Assembly: GCF_038181555.1 (NCBI RefSeq)
Contig: NZ_JBBWUA010000011.1
Location: 1-64,000 of the forward strand
Length of the DNA stretch: 64,000 nucleotides
DNA from: Desulfitobacterium sp038181555
Lineage (GTDB): Bacteria > Bacillota > Desulfitobacteriia > Desulfitobacteriales > Desulfitobacteriaceae
Direction: 5' to 3'
A program made the position numbers and the translations under genes. Positions within the stretch are counted from its first letter, which is position 1. Each line of letters begins with the position of its first letter. The notes beneath the pieces are model-generated. The model was given only the letters and a program-made list of their open reading frames with translations, did not search any database and was not told the DNA's origin. Of this stretch, positions 17,490 through 25,608 are shown in pieces.

Positions 17490-17535
17490 GCCGGCAAGTG
17501 CATTCTGTTACGATGCCTGTTGAAAAATGGTTGGT

Positions 17536-17565
17536 GAAGCAATGATGAGGTCATTGCTTCTTTTT
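17536..17565 (+). terminator. rho-independent terminator closing the ars-hgc operon
   Basis: GAAGCAATGA-TGAGG-TCATTGCTTC (17536-17560), a 10-bp perfect stem, is followed by TTTTT. It is the only terminator seen between arsR and this point. Confidence 0.9.
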
Positions 17566-17651
17566 GGCCGGTGTAAAAATGCTGTGAAAAATGCTATACT
17601 ATAATAAGTAGATAGTTTTAAGTTGAAGTAGAACTTTTTAGGAGCGTGGAT

Positions 17652-17858
17652 ATGGGAGCAAAAAAGAAAAAACAAGTCATCGGTGTTATTAATCAGTTAG
17701 ATCTGATTAAACAGTCTCCAAGCAAAATGAATTCCTCGATGGAAATCGTCAGGCAGGGTGTAGGAGTTCATCGCGACAAGACGAAGTACAACAGGAAAAA
17801 AATGAAGCAAGAAAACGTTTATGATGGGTATCATTGTGTATCGAATGGGGCGATATAG
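17652..17858 (+). CDS. small lysine-rich protein of unknown function
   Basis: ATG 17652 (GTG 17646 is possible) gives about 68 residues that start MGAKKKKQVIGVINQLDLIK and remain very basic (KTKYNRKKMK) until the last 15. AGGAG lies about 7 bases before the ATG, and a TATACTATAAT-like -10 region is at about 17595. I do not recognise a family. The stop codon lies inside the loop of a strong terminator hairpin, so the last codons form its 5' arm. The basic charge would fit nucleic-acid binding (inference). Confidence 0.5.
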   Translation: MGAKKKKQVIGVINQLDLIKQSPSKMNSSMEIVRQGVGVHRDKTKYNRKKMKQENVYDGYHCVSNGAI

Positions 17859-17880
17859 AATGATACCCATCATTATTTTT
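17821..17880 (+). terminator. terminator overlapping the end of the small lysine-rich gene
   Basis: ATGATGGGTATCATT (17821-17835) pairs perfectly with AATGATACCCATCAT (17859-17873), followed by TATTTTT. The 23-nt loop contains the stop codon of the upstream reading frame. Confidence 0.8.
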
Positions 17881-18020
17881 GCATAATTTTGTGTAGGACA
17901 CAATTAACCGGCCACGAATGTACAATAAAGTATTGCAAGTTAAATCCTTCCATCTTATTATTAAACGATGAGGCTATTAGATAATGCCTCAAATCAAATA
18001 ATAAGAAAGGCGGTCCTTAC

Positions 18021-19175
18021 ATGAGTGAAAATCAGCTACCCAGTCAATTTGAAAGTTTTGGTGAGGCGCGACAGCAAGGGTTTCTCGCTGTAAAAAACTT
18101 AAAAGACCAGGGTAAGAAAGTGGCCGGGGTGTTCTGTACCTATGCCCCCCTAGAGCTTGTGCTTGCTGCAGGGGCCGTGCCTGTCGGACTTTGCGCCTTT
18201 AGCGATGAAACCATCCCTGAAGCGGAAAAAGTACTGCCGAGGAATCTTTGTCCTCTGATCAAGTCCAGCTATGGTTTTGCCATCACCGATAAATGTCCAT
18301 ATATGTATTTCTCTGATCTGATGATCGGAGAAACCACTTGCGACGGCAAGAAAAAAATGTATGAGCTTTTAGGGGAAATCAAAAACCTCCATGTGATGCA
18401 GCTTCCCCAATCTCAAAATGATGAAGCATCAAAGGAACTTTGGTACAAGGAAGTCTTGCGCCTGAAGGAAAGAATCGAGCAGGATTTTGGAGTGACCATC
18501 ACCGATGAGAATATTAAAAAGGCCATCAAGATTAAAAATGAAGAACGCAAACTCTTAAAAGAATTTTATGAGCTCAGCAAAGCTTGCCCTCCGCCGATCA
18601 CGGGTGCTGAGCAGTTGAAGGTACTTTACGGCTCCCAGTTTAAGTTTGACCCGGGGACCAAGCTGCGGGATATCAGGGAAGCCATCGATAAGGTCAAGGC
18701 AGATCAGGCTAATGGCGTCGAAAATGTTGCTAAGTCGGCGAAAAGAATTTTGATCACCGGCTGTCCTTTAGCAGGAGTCACTGAGAAGGTTGTGAAAGCC
18801 ATCGAGGAATCCGGCGGGGTAGTGGTCGCCTATGAAAACTGTATCGGGATCAAGCCCATTGAAAATCTGGTGGATGAAACCATCGATCCCTACCAAGCCA
18901 TTGCCGACCGTTATCTGAAAATCGGCTGCTCGGTGATGACTCCCAACACCAACCGGATGGAGCTACTGACTCGTCTGGTTGATGAATTCAAGGTCGACGG
19001 CGTGGTGGAAATGACCCTCCAGGCTTGCCATACCTACAATCTGGAGACGGCTCAGATCAGAAACCTTATGCAAAAAGAAGAGGTGCCCTTTATCAGCGTC
19101 GAGACCGACTATTCCACTTCAGACGCTGCCCAGCTCAAAACCAGACTGGCAGCGTTTATCGAAATGCTCTCGTGA
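18021..19175 (+). CDS. double-cubane cluster protein, 2-hydroxyacyl-CoA dehydratase (HgdB/FldC-like) family
   Basis: 384 residues of the 2-hydroxyacyl-CoA dehydratase D-component superfamily. CTYAPLELVLAAGAVPVGL is the characteristic N-terminal segment, and Cys in LCPLIKSS, DKCPYM, TGCPLAG, ENCIG and QACHTYN are candidate cluster ligands. It is a single subunit paired only with an activator ATPase, not the two-subunit arrangement of true dehydratases. That fits the double-cubane [8Fe-9S] protein type, whose members reduce small molecules at very low potential. The physiological substrate is unknown. Its stop overlaps the activator start by four bases (GTGA). Confidence 0.8.
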   Translation: MSENQLPSQFESFGEARQQGFLAVKNLKDQGKKVAGVFCTYAPLELVLAAGAVPVGLCAFSDETIPEAEKVLPRNLCPLIKSSYGFAITDKCPYMYFSDLMIGETTCDGKKKMYELLGEIKNLHVMQLPQSQNDEASKELWYKEVLRLKERIEQDFGVTITDENIKKAIKIKNEERKLLKEFYELSKACPPPITGAEQLKVLYGSQFKFDPGTKLRDIREAIDKVKADQANGVENVAKSAKRILITGCPLAGVTEKVVKAIEESGGVVVAYENCIGIKPIENLVDETIDPYQAIADRYLKIGCSVMTPNTNRMELLTRLVDEFKVDGVVEMTLQACHTYNLETAQIRNLMQKEEVPFISVETDYSTSDAAQLKTRLAAFIEMLS

Positions 19176-19948
19176 GAAAGATCTTTGTAGGTATTGATTC
19201 AGGCTCCACCATGTGTAAATCCGTGGTCATGGAGGAGGAGAGAATCATCGATACCTTGGCCGTGAAGACGGGGTGGAATCCCCGTGCTTCCGCCGAGGAA
19301 AGTCTAGGGATCTTGCGGGAAAGAAATGGTCTGGACGGTCAAGAGCTTGTCATCGCGGCCACAGGGTACGGCCGGGAGGCCATCGAGTTTGCGGACTATA
19401 CGTTTACGGAGATTACCTGCCACGCCTATGGAGGAATGTATCTGATGCCCGGGATTCAGGGTATCATCGACATTGGCGGGCAGGATAGCAAGGTCATCCA
19501 GATTCAAAACGGGAAGCCAATCAACTTCCTGATGAATGATAAATGCGCTGCCGGAACGGGTCGCTTTTTGAAAATGGCCTGCGATAATCTGGAGATTCCT
19601 TTGGCGAATATCGATGAATTTACCGATTCCCAGGAGGCTGTGTCCATCAACAGCATGTGCACCGTTTTTGCGGAATCGGAGATCATCGGGCTCTTGGCCA
19701 TGCAGAAGGACCGGGCCCAAATCATGGCCGGGGTTCTGCAATCCATTGCCCGGAAGATACAGCAGCAGGCCGGTAAAATCGACTTTACCACCGATCAGCC
19801 CCTTCTGATGACTGGCGGATTATCCAAATCCGCGTTGCTGATCGACACTATAGCCCAAGCGATCGGCTATGAGGTTAAATCCTGTGCTGAAGCCGTCTAT
19901 GCCGGAGCTATTGGGGCCTGTATTTGTGCGGCTAATAAAGAGAACTGA
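19172..19948 (+). CDS. ATP-dependent activator/reductase, BadF/HgdC (ASKHA) family
   Basis: About 258 residues from GTG 19172, overlapping the previous stop. GIDSGSTMCKSVV is the ASKHA phosphate-1 loop and DIGGQDSKVI the phosphate-2 loop. NDKCAAGTGRF and the later SMCTVFAESE supply the two cysteines that hold one [4Fe-4S] cluster across the homodimer. ATP hydrolysis drives an electron from this cluster into the partner double-cubane protein. Translational coupling to that gene supports a dedicated pair. Confidence 0.88.
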   Translation: MRKIFVGIDSGSTMCKSVVMEEERIIDTLAVKTGWNPRASAEESLGILRERNGLDGQELVIAATGYGREAIEFADYTFTEITCHAYGGMYLMPGIQGIIDIGGQDSKVIQIQNGKPINFLMNDKCAAGTGRFLKMACDNLEIPLANIDEFTDSQEAVSINSMCTVFAESEIIGLLAMQKDRAQIMAGVLQSIARKIQQQAGKIDFTTDQPLLMTGGLSKSALLIDTIAQAIGYEVKSCAEAVYAGAIGACICAANKEN

Positions 19949-19972
19949 GTGCCGAGCGTATTTAACGAGATT

Positions 19973-20015
19973 AAAAAAGCTTCAAGCTGCCAAACTGGCG
20001 CTTGAAGCTTTTTTT
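19973..20015 (+). terminator. rho-independent terminator after the double-cubane pair
   Basis: AAAAAAGCTTCAAGC pairs with GCTTGAAGCTTTTTTT, with inner GCCA/TGGC pairing. Confidence 0.85.
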
Positions 20016-20195
20016 AATGGTCTTTGTATTGTTGATCAAGGAGTTCATAAATTATAAAGAAGGAATTTGTACGGTTATAAGCGAAGTAGAATGAAGCAGA
20101 ATATGGGAAATAATGGTTATTACATCGACTGCTAAATTTGTAAATGCTGAATACGAATAAGGAAAAGCAAAATTGAAGAAAAGGAATTTACAGTA

Positions 20196-21293
20196 ATGTT
20201 TTCATTACTAAACGCAAGTATAACGATTGGTCTTGCTTTAGCAGGCTATTGGTTATTTAAAAAGATCAACTTTCCGGCACCCTCAATTATGGGACCGATG
20301 ATCTTTATTGGTATATATCAAGTGTTGGGAGGGGGGCTGCCCGAGCTTTCCTTGACGATTGTCAACATATTTCAGCTCATTATAGGGTTGTCTTTAGGGG
20401 CAAGAATCAATCACCAGAAGCTGTCTGATTTACGCAAGGTCTTACGCCCCTCTTTAGTTATAGCGGTTTGGACTTTGCTATCAACCTTGGGCATGACCTT
20501 TCTTTTGCTTCAATTTACACCCAATATTGCTACAGCTCTTTTTTCCGCCGCCCCCGGTGGGATCTCAGAGATGACGGTTGTCGCCTTAGCCTATGATACC
20601 GAAGTGCCCATTGTATCCACCTATCAATTTGTACGCTTAGTGGTCATTATCAGTGTGGTGCCGATTATCGCCCGGTGGTTAAAGAAGAGAACACCAACTG
20701 GGCAAAAACAGGTTGTAATGAATGGGGGGCAAAAGCAACAATTAACGGCTGGGGACATCGAGGCAATAGAGTTAATAGAGTCAGTAGAGCCAGTAGAAAA
20801 AATTGGGTTAAGGACTCAGTTATCCCTGTACAGTCTTGGCCTGATGGGAGGTCTACTTCTGCTGGTCTTGGGCTTTCCGGGGGGTGGGGTGATTGGAGCA
20901 ATGACAGCTTTGGCACTGGCTAACGTATTGCTCAAAAAGCAGTATCAATTTCCTGGCTCTGTTATGCAATTCGCTCTACTAGGGATTGGCATGAGCATCG
21001 GGCTAGAGTTTTCACCGGAGGTGGTGCGGACGATCCAGGATATGCTGTGGCCTATCATCGGCTTTTCCCTGCTCATTGTGCTTAGTAATCTTGCCGTGGG
21101 GTGGTATATACATCATCTGACCCATTGGGATATCATTACCTGCCTATTGAGTTCGGCTCCCGGTGGTCTGAATCAAATGCTCGTGGTTTCTGAAGAGATG
21201 AAGGCCGATACCCTGACCATCAGCATACTGCAATTAGCACGTCTTTTAATCATTATTACCTGCATCCCGATTATTGCGGCTATGTTTATTTGA
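20196..21293 (+). CDS. AbrB-family membrane protein (putative permease)
   Basis: 365 residues, strongly hydrophobic, with about ten helices arranged as two similar halves. SAAPGGISEM (about residue 117) and SSAPGGLNQM (about residue 318) are the paired signatures of the AbrB duplication family (formerly called putative ammonia monooxygenase). Function is not established; a metabolite permease is usual speculation. It precedes the Ldh2-type dehydrogenase by 15 bp and the PrpR-like activator, so it may take up or export a carboxylate handled by this locus (inference). Confidence 0.75.
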   Translation: MFSLLNASITIGLALAGYWLFKKINFPAPSIMGPMIFIGIYQVLGGGLPELSLTIVNIFQLIIGLSLGARINHQKLSDLRKVLRPSLVIAVWTLLSTLGMTFLLLQFTPNIATALFSAAPGGISEMTVVALAYDTEVPIVSTYQFVRLVVIISVVPIIARWLKKRTPTGQKQVVMNGGQKQQLTAGDIEAIELIESVEPVEKIGLRTQLSLYSLGLMGGLLLLVLGFPGGGVIGAMTALALANVLLKKQYQFPGSVMQFALLGIGMSIGLEFSPEVVRTIQDMLWPIIGFSLLIVLSNLAVGWYIHHLTHWDIITCLLSSAPGGLNQMLVVSEEMKADTLTISILQLARLLIIITCIPIIAAMFI

Positions 21294-21308
21294 TTAAGGA
21301 GTGAAGTG

Positions 21309-22355
21309 ATGCAAGACAATAACACCTATGAAGTCAATGTCATAAGAAGGTTCATGGAACAAGCTTTTATTGCCTGTGGAGTACCTGAGGCCGATGGGAG
21401 AATTGTCAGTGATAACCTGCTCTACGCGGAACTGCGTGGGATCAAGAGCCATGGTGTAAGCCGCTTTCCTATCTATTTACGCCGTATTCAAAAGGGGGCG
21501 GTGAATCCCCAGCCGCAGATAACTATCGAGCAAAAGGCCCCCGGCATATTAGCGGTGGATGGGGATAACGGATTGGGCGCTGTGGGAATGCTGCACGCTC
21601 TAAACCGAGGCATGGAACAAGCTGGGCAGGCAGGGGTCTGCGTCATTGGGATGAAGGGAAGCAACCATTTTGGGGCCTCAGGCTACTATTGTCAGCTTGT
21701 TGCAGAGCAGGGCTTCGTCTCTATAATCCTTACGGACTCACCACCAGCGACGCCGCCTTGGGGAGGTAAGGAGGCCTATTTTGGGACGAATCCCATTGCC
21801 TTTGGCCTGCCGCGAGCCCAAAAACCGCATATCATCGTGGATCTAGCTACTTCTCTTGTAGCGCGTGGTAAGATTATCCGAGCAGCCGCCCAAGGGGAAG
21901 TAATTCCTGAGGGATGGGCCCTTGATAAAGAAGGCCTTCCTACAACTGATGCCCAGGCCGCCTTGGCGGGTGTTTTGCTGCCTATGGCCGGTGCCAAGGG
22001 TTATGCCCTGAGCTTAGCGGTGGAACATTTAGCAGGTGTCATGGTGGGTGCAGGATTTGGCAAAGAAGTGGCATGGCAATACAGTGAAGAGAATAAGCCG
22101 GCTAATGTGGGTCATTTCGTCATTTTAGTCAAGGCCGAGGCATTTTTGACCTTGGAAGCCTATCATCAGCGCACGGAACAGTTTGTTGAAGAAATCAAAC
22201 AGATCCCTTTGGCACCGGGGTACCAAGAAATCAAGCTACCTGGGGAGCGTGAATGGGAACAAGAGCAGCGCTCAGTAGTTCAGGGGGTCACTCTGGACGA
22301 TGACTTGCTTGCCTCGCTTCAGGTGATTGCACAAGAGTTGAATATCAAGCTATAG
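21309..22355 (+). CDS. Ldh2-family NAD(P)-dependent 2-hydroxyacid dehydrogenase
   Basis: 348 residues from ATG 21309 (AGGAG upstream). Belongs to the malate/L-lactate/ureidoglycolate dehydrogenase family, a non-Rossmann NAD(P) fold. Seen: ELRGIKSHGVSRFPIY with the catalytic His, GSNHFGASGYY, YFGTNPIAFGLPR and the glycine-rich segment AGAKGYALSLAVE. It would interconvert a 2-hydroxyacid and a 2-ketoacid. Clustering with the sugar-acid genes suggests a small hydroxyacid from that pathway. It is followed at once by the PrpR-like regulator. Confidence 0.85.
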   Translation: MQDNNTYEVNVIRRFMEQAFIACGVPEADGRIVSDNLLYAELRGIKSHGVSRFPIYLRRIQKGAVNPQPQITIEQKAPGILAVDGDNGLGAVGMLHALNRGMEQAGQAGVCVIGMKGSNHFGASGYYCQLVAEQGFVSIILTDSPPATPPWGGKEAYFGTNPIAFGLPRAQKPHIIVDLATSLVARGKIIRAAAQGEVIPEGWALDKEGLPTTDAQAALAGVLLPMAGAKGYALSLAVEHLAGVMVGAGFGKEVAWQYSEENKPANVGHFVILVKAEAFLTLEAYHQRTEQFVEEIKQIPLAPGYQEIKLPGEREWEQEQRSVVQGVTLDDDLLASLQVIAQELNIKL

Positions 22356-22388
22356 GTCATATTGTCTTCTTACTTAGGAGGATTACTT

Positions 22389-24263
22389 ATGATCAGAATT
22401 GTCTATACCATGACCCTTGGCCACAATCGGGATATTATCAATAAACTGATATCTGCCAAGGAGTCCAAGGATGTCTCTATAGAGGTCTTACAAACGGCCA
22501 GTCCACAAGAGCTAATGGAGTATGACGTTGACAATACCATCGTGATTGCCCGTGGAATTTACTTCCTAACTCTCAGTAAGAGATTTAGGCATGCACGTGT
22601 CGTTGAACTAGCTGTCACCGGCTATGATATCATGAGGGGAATTGTGGAGTGTAAAAATGTTTATCAGGCCCGAAAAATTGCCATTATCCTCTCGGAAACT
22701 ATTCAGGTCGAGAAAAGCTTTATTGAGGACACACTGGATGTTCAGCTCACGGTTTTTCCGGTCAAGGATTATGGTCATGTGGCGGATGTTTTTAGCTTCG
22801 TCAAGCGTCTAGGCTTCGATGTTATTCTTGGTGGGTTTACAGTTTTTCGCATGGCCAAAAGCGAGGGCATCCATTCTGTAGCCATAACTATGGGATATGA
22901 AGCGAATCATTTAGCCTTCAATGAGGCATTCAGCGTAGCCAAGGCCATCATCGAAGAACGCAAGAAAAACGAGCTTTTTAAGATCATTCTTGAAAGCACT
23001 GATGAAGCGGTTATCGCTTACGATAATCAGGGATTAATCATGGCATACAATCAGGCGGTCTATGGCATTTTGGATATCCCTACCTACGAGCTTCTAACGG
23101 GCCAAGAGCTCTCTATCATCTTGCCACACTATAAAGAAGCCCAACTGAATAAGGAAAGCTATACAAATAACGAAGTCATCACCATTAACAACCGCGTGGT
23201 TGTGATCAATAAAAGAAACATTATCATTGAACAAAAAAATCAGGGCGCGGTATTGATGCTGCAAAACGTCGATACTTTGCAAAAGGCAGAGATTGATGTG
23301 CGCCAGAAATTAAACAAGAAAGGCTTAGCAGCAAAATACAATTTTGACGCGATCATCGGTCGCAGTGAAGTTATTCTGAAAACCATTCGAATTGCCCAAA
23401 AATATGCTGTTGCGAACTCCAATGTGTTGATTATGGGCGAAACAGGGACCGGAAAGGAGCTATTTGCCCAAAGTATTCATAACAACAGTATGCGGCGCAA
23501 CCAACCTTTTGTTGCCATAAATTGTGCGGCACTTCCTGAACAGTTACTGGAAAGTGAACTTTTCGGCTATGTGGGGGGAGCTTTTACAGGGGCGGCTAAA
23601 GGCGGAAAAGTGGGACTTTTTGAATTAGCTCATCGAGGGACTCTCTTTTTAGATGAAATAGCCGATATGCCTCTTGGTTTACAGGCAAAACTCTTGCGGG
23701 TATTGCAGGAAAGGGAAATCCGCAAACTTGGAGATGACAAGAACATTCCCGTTGACGTACGAATTATTACGGCTACCAATGAAGATTTACGTTTAAAAGT
23801 GCAAGATGGTAAGTTTCGTCAAGACCTTCTCTATCGCATCGATATACTCAGCTTAATCATTCCACCCCTACGCGAGCGTAAGGAAGACATTAAAGATCTT
23901 GCGAAGGCCTTTTTGGCTGACTTTCCTCGGGGCCATAAGCCAATCTCCCTAAGCTTCGAGGGGCTCTTTGAACTCATGCAATATGAATGGCCGGGTAATA
24001 TTCGTGAGCTGCGCAATGTTTGTGAACGTTTATCCGTACTCTCTGAGAACAAAATGATTGGGGCTCAAGAGGTCAAGGATGTTTTGCGGATTAAAGAGGC
24101 GCCTCGGTTAACTCTAATGACACCGCTATCGGATACCCGAAATCAACGACAGCAAGAAAAACCAAGTAAAATAACTCAACAACAGATGGCAGAGATGCTA
24201 GGAATAAGCCGCACCACCTTGTGGCGCCGAAAAAGGGAGCAGATTAGACCATACGACCGTTAA
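22389..24263 (+). CDS. PrpR-like sigma-54-dependent transcriptional activator
   Basis: 624 residues from ATG 22389, with TAGGAGG 7 bases upstream. Residues about 1-190 resemble the PrpR N-terminal sensor domain, which binds small ligands in propionate regulators. A PAS-like domain follows (about 205-310). The AAA+ core has GETGTGKE (about 350), the sigma-54 contact loop GAFTGA and the LLYRIDILSLIIPPLRER segment. A Fis-type helix-turn-helix (MAEMLGISRTTLWRRK) ends it. The -24/-12 promoter at 24519-24535, only 255 bp downstream, is its obvious target, controlling the pdxA-to-hydroxyacid-dehydrogenase run. The effector is unknown but probably a pathway acid. Confidence 0.9.
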   Translation: MIRIVYTMTLGHNRDIINKLISAKESKDVSIEVLQTASPQELMEYDVDNTIVIARGIYFLTLSKRFRHARVVELAVTGYDIMRGIVECKNVYQARKIAIILSETIQVEKSFIEDTLDVQLTVFPVKDYGHVADVFSFVKRLGFDVILGGFTVFRMAKSEGIHSVAITMGYEANHLAFNEAFSVAKAIIEERKKNELFKIILESTDEAVIAYDNQGLIMAYNQAVYGILDIPTYELLTGQELSIILPHYKEAQLNKESYTNNEVITINNRVVVINKRNIIIEQKNQGAVLMLQNVDTLQKAEIDVRQKLNKKGLAAKYNFDAIIGRSEVILKTIRIAQKYAVANSNVLIMGETGTGKELFAQSIHNNSMRRNQPFVAINCAALPEQLLESELFGYVGGAFTGAAKGGKVGLFELAHRGTLFLDEIADMPLGLQAKLLRVLQEREIRKLGDDKNIPVDVRIITATNEDLRLKVQDGKFRQDLLYRIDILSLIIPPLRERKEDIKDLAKAFLADFPRGHKPISLSFEGLFELMQYEWPGNIRELRNVCERLSVLSENKMIGAQEVKDVLRIKEAPRLTLMTPLSDTRNQRQQEKPSKITQQQMAEMLGISRTTLWRRKREQIRPYDR

Positions 24264-24285
24264 CAGCGGAAGTATGGTTTTTTTT
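24248..24285 (+). terminator. terminator overlapping the end of the sigma-54 activator gene
   Basis: ACCATAC (24248-24254) pairs with GTATGGT (24272-24278) around a short CCG/CGG helix, followed by TTTTTTT. The TAA stop lies in the loop. Confidence 0.75.
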
Positions 24286-24575
24286 ATGTCTGTGCATGGG
24301 TGAAAAAACAAATGAAACTCTATGAAACAATAAACAGTTGCACAGTGCAAAAAAATGTTAAGAAAATCACGAAAAGCGAAAGGAGATTTTGAGTAAATAG
24401 TTCGAATTGGCAGAATATACCAAATGTATTCGAAATATGATATAGCAAGGTTACTTCGTATGGGCAAATAGAAAAGTTGTGCAGTTTAAGATAGAGAGTT
24501 TTCGGAATATTTAGTGAGTTGGCATGGATTTTGCACTTACATAGTGTAGCGCTGAGGATGGGAGGGAATCTCGTT
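24264..24575 (+). promoter_or_regulatory. regulatory region of the catabolic operon with candidate activator sites
   Basis: Contains the perfect palindrome TTGCAC-A-GTGCAA (24338-24350), a longer inverted repeat TTCGAAT...ATTCGAA (24401-24434), and a TTGTGCA half-site at about 24476. They lie 45-180 bp upstream of the sigma-54 promoter, the usual place for enhancer-binding protein sites. Which one is bound is not known. Confidence 0.5.
24519..24535 (+). promoter_or_regulatory. sigma-54 (-24/-12) promoter
   Basis: TTGGCATGGATTTTGCA contains TGGCA with GG at 24521-24522 and TTGC with GC at 24533-24534, exactly the GG-N10-GC spacing of RpoN promoters. It lies about 40 bp before the start of the pdxA-like gene and after a sigma-54 activator gene. 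Confidence 0.88.
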
Positions 24576-25595
24576 TTGATAAACAGTGAAATGAAACCAG
24601 TTATCGGTATCACCATGGGTGATCCGGCAGGAATCGGGCCGGAGATTGTGGCTAAAGCTGCTGCCGCGGGAATCTTGGATAGGGATGCTCGTTCCATTAT
24701 CGTAGGGGATCAGCGTTTATTTAAATATGGAATGCAGATTGCCAGGGTCAACGTAGATTTTCAAGTAGCCTCAACTTTGGATGAAGCCTTAAGGATGAAG
24801 GGGATCGTCGTTTTAGATACTAAGAGATTTAATCCTGCGGATTTAGTCATGGGTGAATTGAGCGCTGATTGCGGGAAGGATGCAGCAACCAATCTCCAAA
24901 CCTGTGTGGAGTATTGTCGGCAAGGGTTGATGGATGGACTCTGCTTTGCTCCCAATAACAAGGCAGCTATGAAGAAGGCGGGCTTTGTCTTGCAGGGGGC
25001 GATCGATTTGTTGGCAGGCTTTTTTCAGTATGAAGGCAACCGCGGCGAATTGAACGTGCTAGACGATGTCTGGACTGCTCGTGTTACCAGTCACATCCCT
25101 GTGAAAGAGATTAGTGCTCAATTGAGCGAGGAGAGAATACTCAGGTCCATTCACTTAGTGAATAAGACGCTTAAGCGGGCGGGTATTGCCCACCCTCACA
25201 TCGCAGTGGCAGCCCTAAATCCCCATGGGGGGGAAGATGGCACTTGCGGTAGGGAGGAGATTGAGATCATTTCCCCAGCTATTGAGGGAGCCAGAGCCTT
25301 GGGCATTAAGGCCGAAGGCCCATTTCCCGCCGACACCCTGTTTATTAAGCTGTTCAATAAGGAATATCATGCGGCAGTGACGATGTTCCATGATCAGGGC
25401 CAGATTGCCATGAAGCTCAAAGGATTTGATCAGGGGGTTACAGTGATGGCAGGCTTACCCATTCCAGTTACCACCTGTTCACATGGCTCTGCATTTGATA
25501 TCGCAGGTCAAGGGATTGCCAGCCCTGGGGCATGGGAGAGTGCCTATGAGCTTGTGGTTAAAATGGCCGAGATGGATCGACAACATAGGTGCTAG
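24576..25595 (+). CDS. PdxA-family 4-phospho-hydroxyacid dehydrogenase (PdxA2-like)
   Basis: 339 residues from TTG 24576 (GGGAGGG upstream); ATG 24591 is an alternative. ITMGDPAGIGPE is the PdxA signature, and H-rich TAALNPHGGE-like and MFHDQGQI segments carry the metal-binding histidines. True PdxA oxidises 4-phosphohydroxy-L-threonine in pyridoxal phosphate synthesis. In a catabolic operon the PdxA2 paralogues oxidise 4-phospho-D-threonate or -erythronate. No DtnK/DenK-type kinase is seen in this window, so the substrate is uncertain. It is the first gene after the sigma-54 promoter. Confidence 0.85.
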   Translation: MINSEMKPVIGITMGDPAGIGPEIVAKAAAAGILDRDARSIIVGDQRLFKYGMQIARVNVDFQVASTLDEALRMKGIVVLDTKRFNPADLVMGELSADCGKDAATNLQTCVEYCRQGLMDGLCFAPNNKAAMKKAGFVLQGAIDLLAGFFQYEGNRGELNVLDDVWTARVTSHIPVKEISAQLSEERILRSIHLVNKTLKRAGIAHPHIAVAALNPHGGEDGTCGREEIEIISPAIEGARALGIKAEGPFPADTLFIKLFNKEYHAAVTMFHDQGQIAMKLKGFDQGVTVMAGLPIPVTTCSHGSAFDIAGQGIASPGAWESAYELVVKMAEMDRQHRC

Positions 25596-25608
25596 GGAGG
25601 GTAAATCA

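Noticed and set aside
24519..24575. Longer pdxA-like protein starting at TTG 24519
   Set aside because: That start lies inside the -24/-12 promoter element, so it could not be on the transcript. TTG 24576 has a proper ribosome binding site.
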